Shown here: positions 33,576-42,063 of the stretch, in pieces
How positions within the stretch are numbered: position 1 is the first letter of the stretch
Layout: each line of letters opens with the position of its first letter
Position numbers and translations under genes: made by a program
Notes under the pieces: generated by a model
What the model was told of the DNA's origin: nothing
The model's input: the letters and a program-made list of their open reading frames with translations, nothing else
Databases searched by the model: none
Source: ZC4RG35 sp040878345
GTDB lineage: Bacteria; Actinomycetota; Acidimicrobiia; Spongiisociales; ZC4RG35
DNA: 64,000 nucleotides
Assembly (NCBI GenBank): GCA_040878345.1
Contig: JBBDML010000014.1
Span: 55,863 to 119,862 of the forward strand
Reading direction: 5' to 3'

Positions 33576-34592
33576 TCACCGGGTTGGGAAGCAGGTGCTG
33601 GCCTCGACCCGTACCGAGACTCGGTCGCCCGGGGAGAACGTCTGCCCAGGCCCCATTCGCGACCGAAGCAGGGTGCCGTCCTCGAATGCGACCGTGACCA
33701 GCTGATCGTGGCCGAAGAACTCCCGTCCCCGCACCACCGCGTCTCCCGTGCCATTGGCGGCGAGCCGCACCGACTCGGGCCGGACCATCAACCTGACCCG
33801 ACCCTCACTGGTGGCGGGGAACACACCAAACACGGTCTCCACCTTGCCACCGGAGGCGGTCCCGGACACGAAGTTGGCATCCCCTATGAAGGATCCAACC
33901 CACTCGTCGACCGGCTCCCAGTAGAGGGTCTGTGGCGTCGCCATCTGCACGATCCGCCCGGCTCGCATCACCGCCACCAGATCGGAGATAGACAAGGCCT
34001 CTTCCTGATCATGGGTGATGAAGACGGCGGTGTGCCCGGCGCCACGGATGATCCCCAGGATCTCGGCCCGGACCCGGGATCTCAGCGTGTCATCTAGGTT
34101 GGAGAAAGGCTCATCGAGGATGATGACGTCGGGCTCAGGAGCCATGGCCCGGGCCAGGGCGACCCGCTGCTGTTGCCCTCCGGAGAGCTCGTGGGGATAA
34201 CGCCTGCCCAAGCCGGACAGGCCGACCACCTCCAGGATCTGGTCGACACGACGCTCGTGGTCGGGTCCCCTGGCCACTCCATATCCGACATTGCGGGCCA
34301 CGTCGAGATGGGGGAAGAGTGCATAATCCTGCAACACCACCCCGACCCGCCGTCGCTCCGGAGGGATGAAGACATCGGGGCCTACCACCCTCCTCCCCCG
34401 GATATCGATGATGCCCGCGTCGGGGTGGTCGAAGCCGGCGAGCACCCGCAGCATGGTGCTCTTGCCGGTGCCAGAGGGACCGAGGAGGGTGACCACCGCC
34501 CCGGTTGGGACGATCAGGTCGCAACGATCCAATGCCACCACGTCACCGAAGGCCTTGGAGACGCCCGCCGCCTCGATTGCCGGGTCACTCAT
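33576..34592 (-). CDS. fbpC: iron(III) ABC transporter ATP-binding protein
   Basis: This protein of about 338 residues has Walker A LLGPSGTGKSTMLRVLAGFD, VVLQDYALFPHLDVARNVGY, signature LSGGQQQRVALARAMAPEPD, Walker B IILDEPFSNLDDTLR, ITHDQEEAL, and a TOBE-like C-terminal domain with RPESVRLA. The FbpC/PotA-type subfamily fits a ferric transporter given the neighbours. ATG 34592 overlaps the permease stop by 8 bp (GTG 34601 possible). Confidence 0.9.
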   Translation of the reverse strand: MSDPAIEAAGVSKAFGDVVALDRCDLIVPTGAVVTLLGPSGTGKSTMLRVLAGFDHPDAGIIDIRGRRVVGPDVFIPPERRRVGVVLQDYALFPHLDVARNVGYGVARGPDHERRVDQILEVVGLSGLGRRYPHELSGGQQQRVALARAMAPEPDVIILDEPFSNLDDTLRSRVRAEILGIIRGAGHTAVFITHDQEEALSISDLVAVMRAGRIVQMATPQTLYWEPVDEWVGSFIGDANFVSGTASGGKVETVFGVFPATSEGRVRLMVRPESVRLAANGTGDAVVRGREFFGHDQLVTVAFEDGTLLRSRMGPGQTFSPGDRVSVRVEASTCFPTR

Positions 34593-36198
34593 GGATGTCA
34601 CGTACCACGAACAGATAAAGAGGAATCGCCGACACCGCGATCAGGGCCAGGGCGGCGAAGCTGGCCTGGGTGTAGAACAGCTCCTCGGTGGCGCTCCATA
34701 TCCGCACCGGAAGGGTGTCGAACTCGGTTGGCCTCAACAGCAGAGTCGCCGGGAGCTCCTTCATGACGGAGAGGAAGACCAGGGCCCCCCCGGCGAGGAC
34801 CGATCGCCGAACCAACGGGATGGTCACTTTCCGGATGGTTTCCCAACTCCCCATTCCCAGGCTCCTCGACACCTCTTCGAGACCAGGGGCCACCCTCCGC
34901 ATCCCACTCTCCACCGCAGCCAGGGCCACCGGGAGGAACATGGCCAGATAGACCAGGACGAGCAAGACCACCGTCTGATAGATGGGGCGGGCCAGTCGGA
35001 CCGCCAGGACCAGGAAGGCAAGACCGATCGCCAGATGCGGCAGGGAATAGGTGAGCCAGGAGATGGACTCTAGGAACCGTGCCCGGCGTCCCGGGAACCG
35101 AACGACCAGGATGGCGATGGGGACCGCGGCCACGGCGATGACGGCGGCGGCCAAGATTGAGATGATCACCGACCGGGTGGTGTGAGGGATCACCGAGAGG
35201 GGTGAGTTGCCCAGCGACACCCCACGAACCGCCCACCAGGTCATGGTGGCCATGGGGAGGACCAGGGCCAGGCCAACTATCGATCCCAGCAACCCGAAGG
35301 CGCCGACCCGGCCCGACCGGGAGAGGCGGTGGGTGACGGCGACTCGGTTGGGGCGGTTGCTGTAGAGGGTTGCCCGTCCCCTCGCCCATTGCTGGATCAT
35401 GACGACGACCAGGGCTGCGGTGGAGAGCAGCCCGGCCAGGAACAGAGCCGGGCCGGTGTCGAGGCGCCCAGCGAACTGGGTGTAGATGGCCCGGGTGAAG
35501 GTCTCATAACGGAGCATCGACACCGCCCCGAACTCACTGAGCACATAGAGCGACACCAGAAGGGCGCTGGAGGCCAGGGCAGGACGAAGCTGCGGGAACA
35601 CGATCGCTCTCAGGGTCCGCCATCTACCGGCGCCCAAACCCCGGGAGACCTCTTCCAGCCCGGGGTCGAGACGTCTCAGGACCGGGACTGTGAGCAAGTG
35701 GACAAAGGAGAAGTTCCACAAGCTGAGGGCGGCCCAGGTCGCCCAGAAACCCTTGAAGACTGGAAGACCCGGCAGTCCGAGACCCTCGAAGAGTTGGGTG
35801 AGCATCCCATTGTTGCCCGATGCGGCCAGCATCGCCATGGCGCCCACGTAGGACGGGATGACCAAGGGGATGGTGACGAGGGTCGACCACACCGCCGCCC
35901 CGGGGAGATCGGTGCGGGTGGTCAACCAGGCCGTGGCCAAGCCCAAGCCCATGGTGGTGACGGTGACCGCGACGGTGAGGACCGCGGTGGAGGCCGCCAG
36001 CTCGACAAGCCGTTCGGTGGAGAAACCACCGACGTCGAACCCGCCGGGCCGAACCACCGTCCACAGCAAATAGACGATGGGGATTGCTGCGGGGAGCACC
36101 ACTGCGCCCCCCAGGAGCCAAAGAAGACGAGGGGCTCTCGGCCGCAGTGCGGCCAACGCCTCCGCCCCTGCCGAGGTGCGACCGGCCAGCTCTAGCAT
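34585..36198 (-). CDS. fbpB: iron(III) ABC transporter permease, two-domain
   Basis: This 537-residue protein contains two fused permease domains, each with about six helices and an EAA loop: GLEEVSRGLGAGRWRTLRAI VFP (about 180) and GLEEVSRSLGMGSWETIRKV TIP (about 452). The duplicated EAA loops are typical FbpB/SfuB and show one protein forms the whole channel. It follows fbpA by 23 bp and overlaps fbpC. Confidence 0.92.
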   Translation of the reverse strand: MLELAGRTSAGAEALAALRPRAPRLLWLLGGAVVLPAAIPIVYLLWTVVRPGGFDVGGFSTERLVELAASTAVLTVAVTVTTMGLGLATAWLTTRTDLPGAAVWSTLVTIPLVIPSYVGAMAMLAASGNNGMLTQLFEGLGLPGLPVFKGFWATWAALSLWNFSFVHLLTVPVLRRLDPGLEEVSRGLGAGRWRTLRAIVFPQLRPALASSALLVSLYVLSEFGAVSMLRYETFTRAIYTQFAGRLDTGPALFLAGLLSTAALVVVMIQQWARGRATLYSNRPNRVAVTHRLSRSGRVGAFGLLGSIVGLALVLPMATMTWWAVRGVSLGNSPLSVIPHTTRSVIISILAAAVIAVAAVPIAILVVRFPGRRARFLESISWLTYSLPHLAIGLAFLVLAVRLARPIYQTVVLLVLVYLAMFLPVALAAVESGMRRVAPGLEEVSRSLGMGSWETIRKVTIPLVRRSVLAGGALVFLSVMKELPATLLLRPTEFDTLPVRIWSATEELFYTQASFAALALIAVSAIPLYLFVVRDIHE

Positions 36199-36221
36199 CT
36201 AATCCCCTAGTGGTCTGTCGC

Positions 36222-37262
36222 TCAGCTCAACCCGGCCCGCGCGATCAAGTCGACCGAGGTCTCGAGATGGGCGGCCAGATCGGAGAGGTTGATGTCGGGC
36301 CCTGACAGATCGACGAGTGGCACCTGACCCGCCGGAGTTGGAGCCCCGGCGATGAGCCCGTACTCGAACAGGGCCTCTGCAAAATGGGCCTGGGCCTCGG
36401 TGGAGAGCAGGTAACGGATGAACTCGAAGGCGGCCTCCTTGTTGTCGGATGGTCCCAGGACCCCGGCCCCGGTCGCCATCACCAGGGCCCCGGGATCACC
36501 CGGCGCCAGGAAGTGGTTCCTCGCCGAGACCTCGCCCTGCTCGGCCATCGCCTGGAGCAGGTAGTAGTGATTCACCAGACCGGCATCGAGATCACCGGCT
36601 ATCACCGCGCTCACGATCGCACCATTACCGGAGAAGATCTCGACTTCGTTGGCGACCAGGCCCTCCAACCACTCCAGGGTGGCGTCGGGCCCATCCACCA
36701 ACTCCATCGCAGAGATGAAGGCAACGAAGGAGGCATTGGTGGGGGCGAGGCCCACACGGCCCTTCCACTTGGGGTCGGTCAGCTCCGAGACACTGTCTGG
36801 GAGCTCTTCCTCGGAGACCAACTCGGGGTTGTAGACGAAGACCCGGCTTCGAGCGGTGATCCCGACCCATTCGCCGTCGGCGTCCTGATAAGCCGGGTCG
36901 ACCAGGCCGAGGATGTCCTGGGGGAGCTCGGCGAGTAGCCCGGCGTCCCCGATCGCCCCGATCCATGCCGGGTCCTGCGACCAGAAGACGTCGGCATCGG
37001 TGGTCTCGCCCTCGTTGAGGAGCGTGCTGGCGAGATCGCTGGTTCCGTCGCCGTAACGGACCCTGACCTCGATACCGGTGGCGGCGGTGAACGCCTCAAC
37101 CACCGGGACCACGAAGTTCTCGTTACGACCGGAGTAAATGATGAGGTCCTCAGCAGGCTGTGGAGCCGAGGAGGTGGTCGACGTGGTGGCTCCGCTGGTG
37201 CACGCCCCCAACAACAGGGCAACAACAGCAATCAGAGCGAGTAGATGAGTTTTTGTTCCCAT
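36222..37262 (-). CDS. fbpA: ferric iron-binding lipoprotein
   Basis: This 346-residue protein has a lipoprotein signal (LLALIAVVALLLGACTSG), a Thr/Ser linker and a ferric-binding fold: LIIYSGRNENFVVPVVEAFT, VFWSQDPAWIGAIGDAGLL, LVNHYYLLQAMAEQG. The adjacent tyrosines in NHYYLL correspond to the Fe-coordinating pair of FbpA proteins. It delivers Fe3+ to FbpB/C. No Shine-Dalgarno is visible; the TTAGGG-CA-CCCTAA palindrome ends 1 bp from the start, consistent with a leaderless, repressible transcript. Confidence 0.92.
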   Translation of the reverse strand: MGTKTHLLALIAVVALLLGACTSGATTSTTSSAPQPAEDLIIYSGRNENFVVPVVEAFTAATGIEVRVRYGDGTSDLASTLLNEGETTDADVFWSQDPAWIGAIGDAGLLAELPQDILGLVDPAYQDADGEWVGITARSRVFVYNPELVSEEELPDSVSELTDPKWKGRVGLAPTNASFVAFISAMELVDGPDATLEWLEGLVANEVEIFSGNGAIVSAVIAGDLDAGLVNHYYLLQAMAEQGEVSARNHFLAPGDPGALVMATGAGVLGPSDNKEAAFEFIRYLLSTEAQAHFAEALFEYGLIAGAPTPAGQVPLVDLSGPDINLSDLAAHLETSVDLIARAGLS

Positions 37263-37263
37263 G

Positions 37264-37277
37264 TTAGGGCACCCTAA
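37264..37277. promoter_or_regulatory. candidate iron-regulator operator at fbpA start
   Basis: TTAGGG-CA-CCCTAA: perfect 6-bp arms around 2 bp, immediately upstream of the fbpA ATG. The half-sites TTAGG/CCTAA are those of DtxR/IdeR boxes but closer together (4 bp instead of 9). A DtxR-family gene lies 3' of the same operon. Confidence 0.5.
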
Positions 37278-37323
37278 TAAACACTACACCGCTAGTGCAA
37301 AGGCCCTATGTGGGGTGAGAGAT

Positions 37324-39321
37324 TCAATCCATGAGCCCGGCGAGGTCCTCGAATCGGAGCGCCTGAGGCCCGTCCGAGAGAGCCCTCTCGGGGTCCGGGT
37401 GGATCTCGACCATCACGCCGTGGGCCCCGACGGCGAGAGCTGCCTTCGCCAGAGGTATGACCAGGCTGCGTCTTCCTGCTGCATGAGAGGGATCCACGAT
37501 CACCGGCAGGTGGGTCCGCTGCCGCAGCACCGGCACGGCGGCGATGTCAAGGGTGTTTCGCGTCGAGGTCTCGAAGGTCCTGATGCCCCTCTCACAAAGG
37601 ATCACCTGACGGTTGCCGCCGGCAAGGACGTACTCCGCCGCCTGAAGCAGTTCTTCGATGGTGGCGCTGATCCCCCTTTTAAGCAACACCGGGCGTCGGC
37701 ACCTCCCGACCTCGGCCAACAGGGCAAAGTTCTGCATGTTCCGGGCGCCGATCTGGAGCACGTCAGCGATCTCGGCCATCGGGCCCACATGCTCCGGAGC
37801 CGGAACTTCGGTGACAATGGGAAGACCGTATGCCCGCCCCGCCTCGGCGAGCAGTTCCAAACCGTCGTACCCGAGGCCCTGGAAGCTGTACGGCGAGGTC
37901 CTCGGTTTGAAACAACCTCCGCGCAATAGCAGTCCTCCGGCATCGCGAGTCGCTTCGGCGCATTGCATCACCTGATCGCGCGACTCCACCGCGCATGGCC
38001 CCGCAATCAGAACCGGGCTGTCACCACCGATCGTCGCGGTTCCGACCTCGACGACAGTGTTGCTCGACCGCCTGGCACGACTCGCCAGCCGGTATGTGTC
38101 GGATGGCTTCTCTGAAGTCGTCGGCTGACCGACACTGACGCCGGCCGTTCTGGGTGGGGTGACCCGACGGTGCTTGCGCGGTCGAAGATCGTGGGACTGA
38201 TAACAACCGAGGATTCGCAGAAAACGTGCATGTCTCCCGACACCGTCGAGTGCACGCGCAACGGCAGGATCAGTGGGATTGCCGTCGAAGTCGAGAAAGA
38301 AGGTCTCCTCCCATGGGTTGTCCGGATTAGGTCGTGACTCGAGCTTGACCAACGGGATGTCTTCACGCGCAAACTCGTTGAGTACCTCGAGCAAAGAGCC
38401 CGGCTCATTGCCAACGGAGATCACGAGAGAGGTCTTGGCCGGCACCCTGAGATCCACCTCGATCGGGGTCCTCGACAGAACCAGGAACCTCGTGTAGTTC
38501 TTTTCGCGATTCCCGATGTTGGTCCTCAGGACCTGCAACCCGTGTAATTGTCCCGCGTCTTCGCTGGCGATGGCCCCAATCGTCGGATCACCCAATTCCG
38601 CGAGACGCTCGCCGGACCGAGCCGTATCCGGGTGGTAGACGATCTCGACACCCTCCAGACCCTGCAGGTATGACGAGCACTGGGCGACGGCCTGAGGATG
38701 GGCCAGGATCGTCCTTATCGTCTCGAGCGTCGACTCCTGGGTCCCGAGCAGACAGTGCCGGACAAGGAGCTTCACCTCGCCGATCACCGCCAACCTGCTC
38801 TGGGTGAGGAGGTCGTAGACCTCGGCAATGCTCCCAGAGGTGGTGTTCTCGATAGGAAGAACTGCGATGTCCGCCCTGCCCTGCTCCACAGCCCTGGCAA
38901 CGTCGAGGAACCGCTCCATACCGATGAACGTCGCCTTTCCAGTCCCCATGTAGTCCTTGGCCGCGAGATGGCTGTAGGCCGCCTCCCCACCCTGAAAAGC
39001 GACCGTCACCCATTGGCCCGTGCCATTCAATTCTTGTTGCGCGTACAGGTGCTGCAGTCGACGCGAGTCGTCGAGGATCTGCTCCCACAACCTGGAGACC
39101 AGTCCTGAGTCGAGATCGTGGGTCTCTGCGACTGCGATCCGATCGGCGAGGAGGAGCCTCTCCCGTTGCTCGTCCTGGAAGGGGAGACCGTGACGCAGCT
39201 TCTCGCTCGCGATCTCTCTGGCCAGGACACGACGTTGTGCCAATAGTTGAAGGATCTGATTGTCGATGTCATCGATGCCACCGCGGAACTGATCCAATGG
39301 CGACGGGCTCGGGTCACTCAC
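37324..39321 (-). CDS. chorismate mutase-prephenate dehydratase-ACT-DAHP synthase fusion
   Basis: This 665-residue single chain has four parts. Residues 10-95 are an AroQ chorismate mutase (IDDIDNQILQLLAQRRVLAR EIASEK). Residues 104-285 are prephenate dehydratase (VAFQGGEAAYSHLA, ENTTSGSIAEVYDLL, NYTRFLVLSRTP with TRF). Residues 300-375 are an ACT domain with KLESRPNPDNPWEETFFLDF, the Phe-binding ESRP motif. Residues 425-660 are a class I-beta DAHP synthase (VLIAGPCAVES, RGGCFKPRTSPYSFQG, QIGARNMQNF, CERGIRTFETSTRNTLDI, DPSHAAGRRSLV). The first and the last steps of phenylalanine synthesis before transamination are thus joined, with a Phe sensor between them. GTG 39321 has CAGGAG 6 bp upstream. 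Divergent from tyrA. Confidence 0.92.
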   Translation of the reverse strand: MSDPSPSPLDQFRGGIDDIDNQILQLLAQRRVLAREIASEKLRHGLPFQDEQRERLLLADRIAVAETHDLDSGLVSRLWEQILDDSRRLQHLYAQQELNGTGQWVTVAFQGGEAAYSHLAAKDYMGTGKATFIGMERFLDVARAVEQGRADIAVLPIENTTSGSIAEVYDLLTQSRLAVIGEVKLLVRHCLLGTQESTLETIRTILAHPQAVAQCSSYLQGLEGVEIVYHPDTARSGERLAELGDPTIGAIASEDAGQLHGLQVLRTNIGNREKNYTRFLVLSRTPIEVDLRVPAKTSLVISVGNEPGSLLEVLNEFAREDIPLVKLESRPNPDNPWEETFFLDFDGNPTDPAVARALDGVGRHARFLRILGCYQSHDLRPRKHRRVTPPRTAGVSVGQPTTSEKPSDTYRLASRARRSSNTVVEVGTATIGGDSPVLIAGPCAVESRDQVMQCAEATRDAGGLLLRGGCFKPRTSPYSFQGLGYDGLELLAEAGRAYGLPIVTEVPAPEHVGPMAEIADVLQIGARNMQNFALLAEVGRCRRPVLLKRGISATIEELLQAAEYVLAGGNRQVILCERGIRTFETSTRNTLDIAAVPVLRQRTHLPVIVDPSHAAGRRSLVIPLAKAALAVGAHGVMVEIHPDPERALSDGPQALRFEDLAGLMD

Positions 39322-39395
39322 GAGTTACTCCTGGTTGTGCCCTCTCAGGGCGTTGGAGGATCCGAAAGGGTTCTGGAACGGCGGAGTGGGGTAGG

Positions 39396-39412
39396 TCGGC
39401 GCTAGGCGCCGA
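39396..39412. other. short hairpin in the aromatic divergent spacer
   Basis: TCGGCGC-TAG-GCGCCGA, perfect 7-bp arms. It lies in the 206-bp spacer between the fusion gene and tyrA; it could be an operator or a structured leader. No leader peptide rich in Phe or Tyr was seen. Confidence 0.3.
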
Positions 39413-39527
39413 AATAGACGTGGCCGTAGAAGGCAGAGCGTGGGCCCACATGACGGCGGAGGTCTGTCACCTGGCCGATTCTCGTCGTCAAGGCCAGTGG
39501 GAGTCAAGAGGTTTCTAGGCTGCGGCC

Positions 39528-40553
39528 ATGGATCGGAAGGCTTTGATCCTCGGAACTGGGCTCATCGGCGCGTCGATAGGCATGGCCCTGCGCGGAGTGG
39601 GGTGGGAGGTGAGCGGGTGGGACCCGGACCCGAAGTCGCTCGCCACCGCCCTATCCCGTGGCGCCATCGCTAGGGTTTCGGAGGACAATTCGCGCGAGGT
39701 GAACAAGACAGGGTTGATCGTTCTTGCTGCCCCACCATCCCGAATCCTCGAGGCACTGGGTGCCATCCGGACAGACACGTTGGTCACCGATGTCGCCGGG
39801 GTGAAAGGCCCAATCGTCGAAGCGGCGCGGCATCTCCCTCACTTCATAGGTGGGCACCCGATGGCGGGGGCCGTCAGCAATGGGCCTGAGATGGCGTCCT
39901 CACACATGTTTCATGGAGCTAGTTGGGTGTTGTGCACCGATGACGCCGACGTTTCCGACCTGGATGAGCTGGCGTCGATCGTCGAGTCGATCGGCGCCAA
40001 CCCGGTGCTGATGACTGCCGCCGAGCACGACGCCGCCGTAGCACGGATAAGTCATCTTCCACACATTCTGGCAACAGCACTGATGAGCGTGGCCGAGGTC
40101 GACGCGAGGGCTCTTGGTCTTGCCGGTGGTGGCTTCCGGGACCTGACCCGTGTCGCCGGCTCCGACCCGGGCTGGTGGCCGGAGCTGCTGGTCACAAATC
40201 GCGCACATGTTGAGACGGCGATTTCTGAGCTCGGCTCGGAGATCGCCAAGTGGAGAACCGATCTCGGTGCCGGGGACTTCCAAGCGGTCATGGAGTCCCT
40301 TGAGACAGCCAGCAGGGCAAGACGTGACCTAGGCGAGCACCATGCCCAAGTTCGGGTAGTGCTACACGATCGCCCCGGTGAGATCGCCAGGGTCGGCCAT
40401 GCGTTGGAGTCGAGTCGGGCAAATGTCAGGGACTTCCAATTGCGTCACGGCGAACACGGTGGTGGTGGGATCCTGACCATCTCGGTGACCCCGGCCACGG
40501 TCGAGAGGCTGAGGTCGGCACTCCTCGAAGTGGGATTCACGGTCGATGAGTGA
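39528..40553 (+). CDS. tyrA: prephenate dehydrogenase with C-terminal ACT domain
   Basis: This 341-residue protein has an NAD-binding loop ILGTGLIGASIGMALRGVGW, GGHPMAGAVSNGPEMASSHM F (the catalytic His region GGHPMAG), ARISHLPHILATALMSVAEV and GFRDLTRVAGSDPGWWPELL, then a C-terminal ACT domain (about 275-341, VRVVLHDRPGEIARVGHALE). It converts prephenate to 4-hydroxyphenylpyruvate; ACT suggests tyrosine feedback. With the divergent fusion gene it covers both prephenate branches. Confidence 0.92.
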   Translation: MDRKALILGTGLIGASIGMALRGVGWEVSGWDPDPKSLATALSRGAIARVSEDNSREVNKTGLIVLAAPPSRILEALGAIRTDTLVTDVAGVKGPIVEAARHLPHFIGGHPMAGAVSNGPEMASSHMFHGASWVLCTDDADVSDLDELASIVESIGANPVLMTAAEHDAAVARISHLPHILATALMSVAEVDARALGLAGGGFRDLTRVAGSDPGWWPELLVTNRAHVETAISELGSEIAKWRTDLGAGDFQAVMESLETASRARRDLGEHHAQVRVVLHDRPGEIARVGHALESSRANVRDFQLRHGEHGGGGILTISVTPATVERLRSALLEVGFTVDE

Positions 40554-40625
40554 GCCCGAAGCCGGAGGATCACTCCACGCCCTGCTCAGCCAGGGGACCG
40601 ACGGTATCCCCGCCTGGCGATCTGA

Positions 40626-40919
40626 TCAGGGGTGCGACGGCGCCGGAGGAGCCCCCGGCACATAGAAGCCCAGTTGTTCCGGATAACACCACCACCAGTC
40701 TTCACCGGGCTCGTAAGAGCGCACGATCGGGTGATCTGGGATCGCCTGCCAATGAGCGGTGGCATGACGGTTGGGCGAATTGTCACAGCAGCCGATATGC
40801 CCGCAACTCATGCACATCCGTAGATGGACCCACCGGCCACCGATCAACAGACAGTCCTCACACCCTGTGCTGGATGGCTCGACCTCCCCGACCGCATCGA
40901 GATGATTGCATTCAGCCAT
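40626..40919 (-). CDS. UBP-type zinc finger protein
   Basis: This 97-residue protein consists of one ZnF-UBP domain: CNHLDAV (C4, H6), GCEDCL, CMSCGHIGCCDNSPNRHATA HW and HPIVRSYEPGEDWWWC. The Cys/His spacing matches the domain that binds ubiquitin C-termini in eukaryotes; bacterial stand-alone versions are frequent in actinobacteria with unknown role. The start overlaps the last base of the upstream AhpD-like gene's stop. Confidence 0.88.
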   Translation of the reverse strand: MAECNHLDAVGEVEPSSTGCEDCLLIGGRWVHLRMCMSCGHIGCCDNSPNRHATAHWQAIPDHPIVRSYEPGEDWWWCYPEQLGFYVPGAPPAPSHP

Positions 40920-41272
40920 CAGATGACCGTCCCCGTCCCGGCGAACTCCTCGAACGCGGCGAGGTCGCGTGGTGCGTAGACCGTGCCCGGCCCACCACTC
41001 ATCAGAATGGCGACTCCCAGTGCCTCTGCGAACTCATCGGCGGTCGCCCCATGACGGGCGGCTTTCCTGGCATGGGAGGCCATACAGCCGTCGCATTGCT
41101 TGGTCGATGCGATGGCCAACGCAATGAGCTCCTTGGTCTTGGAACTCAGGGCCCCGTCAGCGGTCGCCGCCTCGCTCATGTCACTGTGGGCTTCATAGAC
41201 GGCAGGGATCCTCTGGCGCAGGGCTTGTGATATGCCGGCCAAATCCGCCTGAACTTCCTTACCGTAACCCAT
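40919..41272 (-). CDS. AhpD/carboxymuconolactone decarboxylase-like protein
   Basis: This protein of about 117 residues (ATG 41272; GTG 41284 alternative) has LSSKTKELIALAIASTKQCD GCMASHARKAARHGATADEF AEALGVAI. The CxxCxxxH (CDGCMASH) is the AhpD redox active site. It may reduce peroxide or act as a general disulfide reductase. It is divergent from a peroxiredoxin-fold gene. Confidence 0.88.
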   Translation of the reverse strand: MGYGKEVQADLAGISQALRQRIPAVYEAHSDMSEAATADGALSSKTKELIALAIASTKQCDGCMASHARKAARHGATADEFAEALGVAILMSGGPGTVYAPRDLAAFEEFAGTGTVI

Positions 41273-41383
41273 GGATACCACCACTCAGCGATACCGCCAC
41301 CGCGGCAACCAGAAGTTAGCGGTTGAGGCAAGTGGCCCGACAGGCAGGCTGAGTCGACAGCCCGTACCGTGGGGTAGGGTGGC

Positions 41384-41848
41384 GTGGTGACTTCCGCCAC
41401 CATCCCAGGAACGATGATCCCCTCTTTCAGGAGCGCCTCCAGCACGGGCCAGACCCTGTCGCTCGAATCGTTCCGGGACATAGTCCCCATCGCCCTTCTC
41501 TTCATCCCTGACCTCATATCCCCGGAGGGCCTTGGCGTAGTCACCGAGCTGAACTCGCTGCACCTCGAGTTCGGCAACCTGCGGTCACAGGTGCTGGTGG
41601 TTGTGAAGGAGACCTCACGAACCGTTCGTGAGTTCTCCGATCAGCAGGGGCTGACCCTTCCCATCCTTGCGGACGCAAGCGGCTCCATCATCAGGAGTTT
41701 CGAAGTGGACGAGGGGGCGGGGCGAGCACGGTTGGCGGCAGTGGTCGCCGACAAGCACGGCTCATTGGTTCGCCGGCTCGATCCCCTCCCCGCAGAGGGC
41801 GCCGCCAACGCATTGCTCGACCTGATGCGCCAGATCACCGCGAAGTAA
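41384..41848 (+). CDS. peroxiredoxin-fold (AhpC/TSA-like) protein lacking cysteine
   Basis: This 154-residue protein has the AhpC/TSA thioredoxin-fold outline: an N-terminal PSFRSASSTGQTLSLESFRD, the strand IALLFIPDLISPEGLGVVTE L at the peroxidatic loop, QVLVVVKETSRTVREFSDQQ, LPILADASGSIIRSFEV and AAVVADKHGSLVRRL. The whole protein has no Cys, so it cannot be a thiol peroxidase. Start is GTG (41384). It may bind a redox partner or be a structural relative. A strong terminator follows. Confidence 0.75.
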   Translation: MVTSATIPGTMIPSFRSASSTGQTLSLESFRDIVPIALLFIPDLISPEGLGVVTELNSLHLEFGNLRSQVLVVVKETSRTVREFSDQQGLTLPILADASGSIIRSFEVDEGAGRARLAAVVADKHGSLVRRLDPLPAEGAANALLDLMRQITAK

Positions 41849-41853
41849 GCCAT

Positions 41854-41896
41854 GCGTGAGTAGATGACGTCGTCCAGCGACGTCATCTACTCACGC
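41854..41896. terminator. strong hairpin terminator
   Basis: A perfect 19-bp inverted repeat with a 5-nt loop (arms 41854-41872 and 41878-41896), 6 bp after the peroxiredoxin-like stop codon. Confidence 0.8.
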
Positions 41897-41972
41897 TGCC
41901 GACCATTCGATGGAGTCGAGTGCCGGCTCCTCGATGGTCGTCAGACTTCGCTCTGGCTGGTCTGAGGCCCAC

Positions 41973-42025
41973 CCATTCTGTGCGGATTTGTGACGGAGGG
42001 GTTCGCGCGAATCCGCACAGAATGG
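41973..42025. repeat. palindromic repeat, copy 1
   Basis: 16-bp perfect arms CCATTCTGTGCGGATT (41973-41988) and AATCCGCACAGAATGG (42010-42025) around a 21-nt loop. The same arms and nearly the same loop occur at 45059-45105, 3 kb away. Confidence 0.85.
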
Positions 42026-42063
42026 TAAGGAACCCCCTGGCCGGGGGGGGGTAGGGTCCCGGG

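Noticed and set aside
39373..39396. GTTC-N15-GGGTAG as another stress promoter upstream of tyrA
   Set aside because: The -35 deviates, and it would lie about 130 bp from the start; not counted.
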